Source of the DNA: Theocolax elegans
Taxonomy: Eukaryota; Arthropoda; Insecta; Hymenoptera; Cerocephalidae
Length of the DNA: 64,000 nucleotides
Assembly (NCBI GenBank): GCA_026168455.1
Contig: CM047431.1
Location: 10,761,703 to 10,825,702, forward strand
Direction: 5' to 3'
Shown piece by piece: positions 59,557 through 64,000 of the stretch (the first letter of the stretch is position 1; each line of letters begins with the position of its first letter). The position numbers were made by a program, and so were the translations under genes. The notes under the pieces are model-generated. The model saw nothing but the letters and a program-made list of their open reading frames with translations, was not told the DNA's origin and ran no database searches.

Positions 59557-60352
59557 ACGCTTTATACCGAATTTTGCGCGAATCGCGAAGCCCATATCGT
59601 CTCTTTTAAAAAAAGATGTAGATTTTGCGTGGTCCACTGACCAAGAGAAGGCGTTCGAACAAATTCGGCATAAGTTAGTATCAAAACCAGTGTTACGGCT
59701 ATATAGTTCAAAAGCGATAAAAACAGAGTTGCATACGGATGCTTTGAGTGCTGGTTTAGGTGCGATGTTACTGCAAGCATGTACCTCGAATGAGCCTTTA
59801 GGTTTAGTCTATGCGATAAGTAAGTGCACCTCCGAACCTGAGACAAAATATCATTCGAGCCGACTTGAGCTGTACGCCATCGCTTGGGCACTTGAACGAT
59901 TAAGACCTTTCTTAATCGGAATTAAGTTCGTTGTGGTAACCGACTGTCAGGCTCTGGTATATTTGAACGCGTGGATGACGAAAAACGCTCAAATTTCTCG
60001 CTGGATGAGCCAAATTTCTGAATTCGACTCAGAAATTAAATACCGCAGTGATGAATCAATGAGCCATGTAGATGCTCTTTCTAGAGCCCCCATTGTCGAC
60101 TTAATTAATGAGTCGAACGTATCTAGCGTGATGTCGGCTATTACAAAAGAGAATGAGGTGTTAGTTTTTCAGACATCAGATCCGTACATACTAGATATAG
60201 TTACTATTTTAAAGAAGCCCGAAACAGCACGAAGCACTCAAGAAAAAGCGCGAACCAAAGACTTTGTTTTAAGAGATGGTTTATTATTTAAAAAGGTTTT
60301 AATTGCGAACGATTCGAGTCAAATTGAAAAAGAGTTATATGTAATTCCGTAA
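59557..60352 (+). CDS. pol: Gypsy RT connection and RNase H
   Basis: Starts in phase with the RT before the solo LTR (RFIPNFARIAKPISSLLKKD). RNase H motifs: ELHTDALSAGLGAMLLQ, RLELYAIAWALERLRPFLIG, VVVTDCQALVYL and DESMSHVDALSRAP. The frame ends in TAA (60350-60352), in frame with the integrase beginning at 60356. Confidence 0.88.
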
Positions 60353-60355
60353 GCA

Positions 60356-61561
60356 ATGCGTAAATTGCTAGTAATACGAGCGCATGATTTGTTGAGTCAT
60401 TTTGGGGTAAATAGGACGTGTAAACGCATTAAAGAGTATTTTTATGTTCCGCGATTACGACGATATGTACACTACCATATTGCTAATTGTTTAGACTGTA
60501 TAAGAGCGATAAACAAGGTAGGTCTAGGTGAAGAAGAATTACATCCGATCCCTCCTGGTCGCCGACCGTTTGCGGTTGTACATGTCGATCACGTCGGTCC
60601 GTTTCCTACTACGCCTCGAAACAATAAGTATATTTTAGGTATAATCGATAATTTAACGAGATTTGTTTATTTAGAACCTGTGAAAAATGTATTGGCGCAA
60701 ACAACTGTTAAATATGTAGAAGCGTTTATTTTGCGTTTTGGCGCGCCAGGTAGAATTGTCAACGATAGAGGCACGAGCTTCACGTCTCATAAGTTTCAGA
60801 AGTTATGCGTGCGTCAAGGTATCCGTCATACCTTAAATTCGAGTCGACATTCTCAGGCTAATGGCCTTATCAAACGGTTAAATCAAACGTTGTTACCCGC
60901 TTTGAAAATTGCGTCTGATAATGTAGAAGAAAATAACTGGGATCGCGAGGTCAAACATATAGAACGGGTTATTAATTCGTCTATTAGCGCAACTACGGGA
61001 AAAACTCCGTTCGAGGCGTTATTAGGGTATAAACCGAGATTCAATGAGGGACAAGCTCGAATAATAACTAAAAAATGTGAAACGCATACACCGCCATTTA
61101 TTTTACAAAAAGAAATTCGCGACCACATTGAGTTGGAACAGCAGCGTTATAAATCACGGTATGACGAAAATAGACGGAAAAATATTAATTATAAGGTAGG
61201 TGACATTGTGTATATGAGACGCAACCCAGTTGCTACGGGATACTCAACAAAGCTCCAAATGGCTTATGGTGGTCCGCTGGTAATCACAGGTATTGGTCCT
61301 AGTAATACGTATAATGTAAAAAAATTAAATGATTGGAATGATCGCGGATTTGGGACCACGGCCCATGTAAGCCAACTGAAGATTTGGACCGGGTATGGAT
61401 GCGAGAGTGACGATGAATGTTATGTGGTAGACGCGAGCGATAATTCTTCTGTCATATCTGAAAATGTCGGGATTAATAAACTAATTGTAAATGATCAGCC
61501 CGATAAAGCTGTAGAAGATATTTCGAATCTGTGCGAAGATACAAATGTACACACAAAATGA
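60356..61561 (+). CDS. pol: Gypsy integrase with altered catalytic residue
   Basis: A 401-residue frame: zinc site HDLLSHFGVNRTCKRI...CLDCIRAI, catalytic D in VVHVDHVGPFPTT, second D in GRIVNDRGTSFTSHKF. The third position reads SQANGLIKRLNQTL: lysine (codon 60872-60874) where the catalytic glutamate belongs (usually NGxVER). The C-terminal domain (YKVGDIVYMRRNPVATGYST, AYGGPLVITGIG, HVSQLKIWTGY) is complete, as is an acidic tail. Apart from the one residue and the upstream stop it is intact. Confidence 0.9.
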   Translation: MRKLLVIRAHDLLSHFGVNRTCKRIKEYFYVPRLRRYVHYHIANCLDCIRAINKVGLGEEELHPIPPGRRPFAVVHVDHVGPFPTTPRNNKYILGIIDNLTRFVYLEPVKNVLAQTTVKYVEAFILRFGAPGRIVNDRGTSFTSHKFQKLCVRQGIRHTLNSSRHSQANGLIKRLNQTLLPALKIASDNVEENNWDREVKHIERVINSSISATTGKTPFEALLGYKPRFNEGQARIITKKCETHTPPFILQKEIRDHIELEQQRYKSRYDENRRKNINYKVGDIVYMRRNPVATGYSTKLQMAYGGPLVITGIGPSNTYNVKKLNDWNDRGFGTTAHVSQLKIWTGYGCESDDECYVVDASDNSSVISENVGINKLIVNDQPDKAVEDISNLCEDTNVHTK

Positions 61562-61852
61562 TACAAAAGTTTTAATGATTTTGTTTTGTATTAACACGTT
61601 TGAGGGACCAAACGATACAGGATGGCCGATTGCCATGAAAATATTATAAAATTTAGATGTCTCGTTAAATAGTTTAGCGTATGCGCCCTCTACGCGGACA
61701 GTTTGAAAAGGTAAGGCGAAGGACACACGCGAGTGTGATAGCCAAGCTCTGTGGATCAAATCCTAACAACTGCTTTGTTTATTTAATTTCTTTTATATTA
61801 TCTTTATATTTATAATGAACATCTTCATTTAACGTTGTGAGAAATTAATTGA
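61562..61852 (+). other. Gypsy 3' end region
   Basis: Non-coding. GTTTGAGGGACCAAACGATA and ATGGCCGATTGCC look like the polypurine tract region before a 3' LTR; the following about 200 bp may be the start of that LTR. The join to another gypsy copy at about 61850 cuts it. Confidence 0.5.
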
Positions 61853-62575
61853 GTGGACCCTTCAATTATTATTTATAATACTAATATACTAGATATTATC
61901 GATCAAATCGGACCAGAAAATCGTGTATTCACCGTTTTGGATTTATGTCAAGGATTTTTACAAGTTCCGTTAGCTCAAGAAGACCGACATAAAACAGCTT
62001 TCGCCTCTTCATTCGGTCTATTTCAATTTAAAACGATGCCTATGGGATTGCGCAATTCTCCAGCCACTTTTCAAAGAATGATTGATCGTGTTTTTGAGGG
62101 CCTGCAAGGTAAAGAAATATTTTTATTCCTTGACGACGCAGTTATATACGCTAAAAATATTCAGGAGCATAACCAAAAGTTTGAAAAAATTTTGCAAAGG
62201 GTACGCGCCGCAATCCTGAAATTACAGACAGACAAATGTGAATTTTTAAAGAGAAAAGTAGTGTATCTGGAACACATATTATCACCAGAAGGTGTTTTGC
62301 CGGATCCAAAAAAATTAGAAGCAGTAAAAAAATTTCCAATTCGAAAAACAGTGAAAAATATACGTCAATTTTTAGGATTAGCAGGTTATTATAGACGATT
62401 CATTGCGAATTTTTCAGGTATTGCTAGACCATTAAGTAATTTATTAAACAAAGACACACCTTTCCTATGGTCCAGCGAGGTTCAAAAGGCATTCGATGAT
62501 TTAAGAGAAAAATTGTGTAAACAACCAATACTACAAATCGCAGATTTTAATAAACCATTTATTTGTGACTTGTGA
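61853..62575 (+). pseudogene. pol: Second plus-strand gypsy: reverse transcriptase
   Basis: Starts inside the RT (ILDIIDQIGPENRVFTVLDL, CQGFLQVPLAQEDRHKTAFA), then FKTMPMGLRNSPATFQRMID, FLFLDDAVIYAKNIQEHN (catalytic FLDD) and FLGLAGYYRRFIANFSGIAR. Its upstream part (gag, protease, start of RT) is absent. A frameshift at about 62568 leads to RNase H. The type resembles the 17.6/297 branch of insect gypsy elements. Confidence 0.85.
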
Positions 62576-62951
62576 CGCTAGCAGTACAGCAATAGGAGCA
62601 ATATTATCACAAGGAGAGGTGGGAACCGACCTACCAGTTGCTTATTTTTCACGAGTATTAAACAAAGCCGAGCAAAAGTATGACACTTACTCAAGGGAAG
62701 CATTAGCCATACTGTATGCCGTTACTCAGTTCGATTGCTATCTAAGAGGCCGTCGTTTCCTCATTATAACAGATCATAAACCACTTGTTTGGTTTAAAAA
62801 CTCAGTAGATCCGACATCTAGAGTTAGTAGATGGAGAATAAAACTGAATGCATACGACTTTGACATCTTATACAAAGCCGGAAAAAGTATAAAATCATTC
62901 TATGGAAACACGCAGTCGTGCAGGAAAAATATCACGGCCAAACTACAATGA
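62565..62951 (+). pseudogene. pol: Second plus-strand gypsy: RNase H
   Basis: TCDASSTAIGAILSQGEVG, SREALAILYAVTQFDCYLRG and IITDHKPLVWFKNSVDPTSR are RNase H motifs. The usual ADALSR end is disturbed by a shift after YKAGKSI. Confidence 0.85.
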
Positions 62952-63513
62952 AAAGAGAGCGAAACGACCCAACAAGTCAAATATATCAAAAGAACCAGTC
63001 AAAAACCTTCCTATAATATAAGAAGCCCCCGAGGAAATTGAAACGATAATTAACTCAGACAAAAGATTACAACCCATAGAGATAGATAATTTTAACAACA
63101 AATTTGACGAGTCCTGGGAAGAAAAGGATGTTTACGAAGTACCAAACTATGAAAAGAAATTCATTGAAGTTAAAGAACAACTCTTCATGAGAAAAGATAA
63201 TTACGTTTATTTCATAACTACGACCGGAATGCCTTTAGATGAAGGATCCAGAAATTTGGCTTCAAAATTATTATTACCTCATTTTTCCAATTTAGATCCA
63301 GGAGAAATAAGAATCAATAACAAAAACGGAAAAATGCATTTTGCTATGGTCTTACGTGACGAAGAGCGACTGAATACTTCAGAAATTATTAATAATCTAA
63401 AAACGAATCTATTTAATTTGAAAAATATTATATTAAAAGAAAAATTACGTTCAATAAGTATCGCGAAGAGCGAATTTATTGAAAACGTTTCATGGAATGA
63501 AATTATGAAATAA
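62952..63513 (+). pseudogene. pol: Second plus-strand gypsy: spacer between RNase H and integrase
   Basis: An open frame (63187-63513) with NYVYFITTTGMPLDEGSRNL, HFAMVLRDEERLNTSEIINN and KSEFIENVSWNEIMK, a segment I associate with insect 17.6/297-type gypsy Pol between RNase H and integrase. Stops near 63019 and at 63511-63513 interrupt it; the frame is the same as that of the integrase that follows. Confidence 0.65.
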
Positions 63514-64000
63514 ATAAGTATAACTCTACGAAAAATTAATGTAAAAATAATTATTTGTTTAGGATTCATAAAAGGTGTGGAAGAGAGTAATAGGGAAAAT
63601 ATCATTCGCAAAATGCACGAGGCTGCTTGTGCAGAGCATAAAGGGGTAACAAAAACCTATAAACGTATAAAACAACGTTTCTATTGGCCAGATATTAAGA
63701 AAGACATGCAAAACTACATTAGACATTGTTTAACTTGCCAACTAAAAAAATTGGTTCGTGTTAAAACTAGACAACGTAGGATAATAACAGATACTCCGTA
63801 CTCGGCTATGGAATCCATATCGGTCGATCTTGTGGGACCATTTCCCAGATCTCGAAATAATGACAATAATATATTAACCATTCAATGCAACCTTTCAAAA
63901 TACTGTATGGCGATACCCATACCAGACGCGACCGCGGCAACGATCGCCGAAGCGTTAGTTCGTCGACACTTTTCAATTTTTAGCGCCCCATTGTTAATTA
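63514..64000 (+). CDS. pol: Second plus-strand gypsy: integrase, cut by the window end
   Basis: The reading is open from 63514: HEAACAEHKGVTKTYKRIKQ, YWPDIKKDMQNYIRHCLTCQ (HHCC zinc site), then MESISVDLVGPFPRSRNND with the first catalytic D. It ends at 64000 before the second D. No stop is seen in this part. Confidence 0.85.
   Translation, partial: MSITLRKINVKIIICLGFIKGVEESNRENIIRKMHEAACAEHKGVTKTYKRIKQRFYWPDIKKDMQNYIRHCLTCQLKKLVRVKTRQRRIITDTPYSAMESISVDLVGPFPRSRNNDNNILTIQCNLSKYCMAIPIPDATAATIAEALVRRHFSIFSAPLLI

Larger units (their letters stand above)
54231..61850 (+). mobile_element. Gypsy-type LTR retrotransposon, interrupted by a solo LTR
   Basis: Order on the plus strand: primer site, gag with two zinc knuckles, protease, RT, RNase H, integrase, and a purine-rich GTTTGAGGGACC/ATGGCCGATTGCC segment (61609-61635) like that before the 3' LTR of mdg1/mag-type elements. 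A foreign solo LTR splits the RT/RNase H joint (58295-59556). It stops at the join to the next gypsy copy near 61850, which may have removed most of the 3' LTR. Stops and shifts are present, so it is defective. Confidence 0.85.

Noticed and set aside
61481..61759. 92-codon minus-strand frame
   Set aside because: Antisense over the gypsy integrase tail and 3' end; no motif.
1..64000. A conserved host gene as the core of the window
   Set aside because: Every coding block with recognisable motifs belongs to a transposable element; no multi-exon host gene could be supported by eye.

Overview
This window looks like a transposon-packed stretch of an AT-rich insect nuclear genome. A hymenopteran, perhaps an ant, is my best guess from the general look of the repeats; no species call is supported. 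There is no operon structure, no convincing single-copy host gene, no rRNA and no CRISPR array. Nearly all recognisable coding sequence belongs to retrotransposons and DNA transposons, most of them broken.

Layout. 1-5.4 kb: unassigned sequence, an R1-clade LINE fragment (minus strand) and a 102-bp hAT-like MITE. 5.5-20.1 kb: one decayed non-LTR retrotransposon on the plus strand, split by a nest of insertions whose target-site duplications can be read: a solo LTR (6042-6864, TATAC), a MITE (7247-7349, GGCTCTAA), a second solo LTR (7419-7705, GCTAT) and an 11.9-kb Ty1/copia element (7799-19657, ATATA, minus strand). The copia element itself carries a TTAA-target DNA transposon (14423-17244) and a 2.27-kb tandem duplication. 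20-34 kb: an LTR fragment, a 1.3-kb TIR element, a DDE transposon with long degenerate terminal repeats, a fold-back element with a tRNA-like sequence in each arm, a gypsy gag fragment, and fragments of a YqaJ-nuclease gene inside a second tandem duplication. 34.5-40.4 kb: an uncharacterised, transposon-like arthropod gene whose 3' end recurs inverted 5 kb away, with a deleted copia copy between. 40.5-44.1 kb: fold-backs, microsatellites and two sibling repeats with shared ends but different internal tandem repeats. 44.2-52.6 kb: a minus-strand gypsy element and a 949-bp palindrome, partly duplicated in tandem. 53.5-61.8 kb: a plus-strand gypsy element (tRNA-Gly primer site, gag, protease, RT, RNase H, integrase) with a solo LTR in its RT. 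61.85-64 kb: another gypsy pol, cut by the window edge.

Most notable. The copia element appears to have two spliceosomal introns in the 5' part of gag: joining the proposed exons keeps one open frame, and the introns, but not the exons, are full of a strand-biased CTTAA motif. Second, three near-identical head-to-tail duplications (2.27, 1.69 and 1.79 kb) lie in one window. Their copies differ mainly by 1-nt length changes, mostly in homopolymer runs, so they are either very recent or assembly artefacts.

All family names come from motifs read by eye; no database search was possible.
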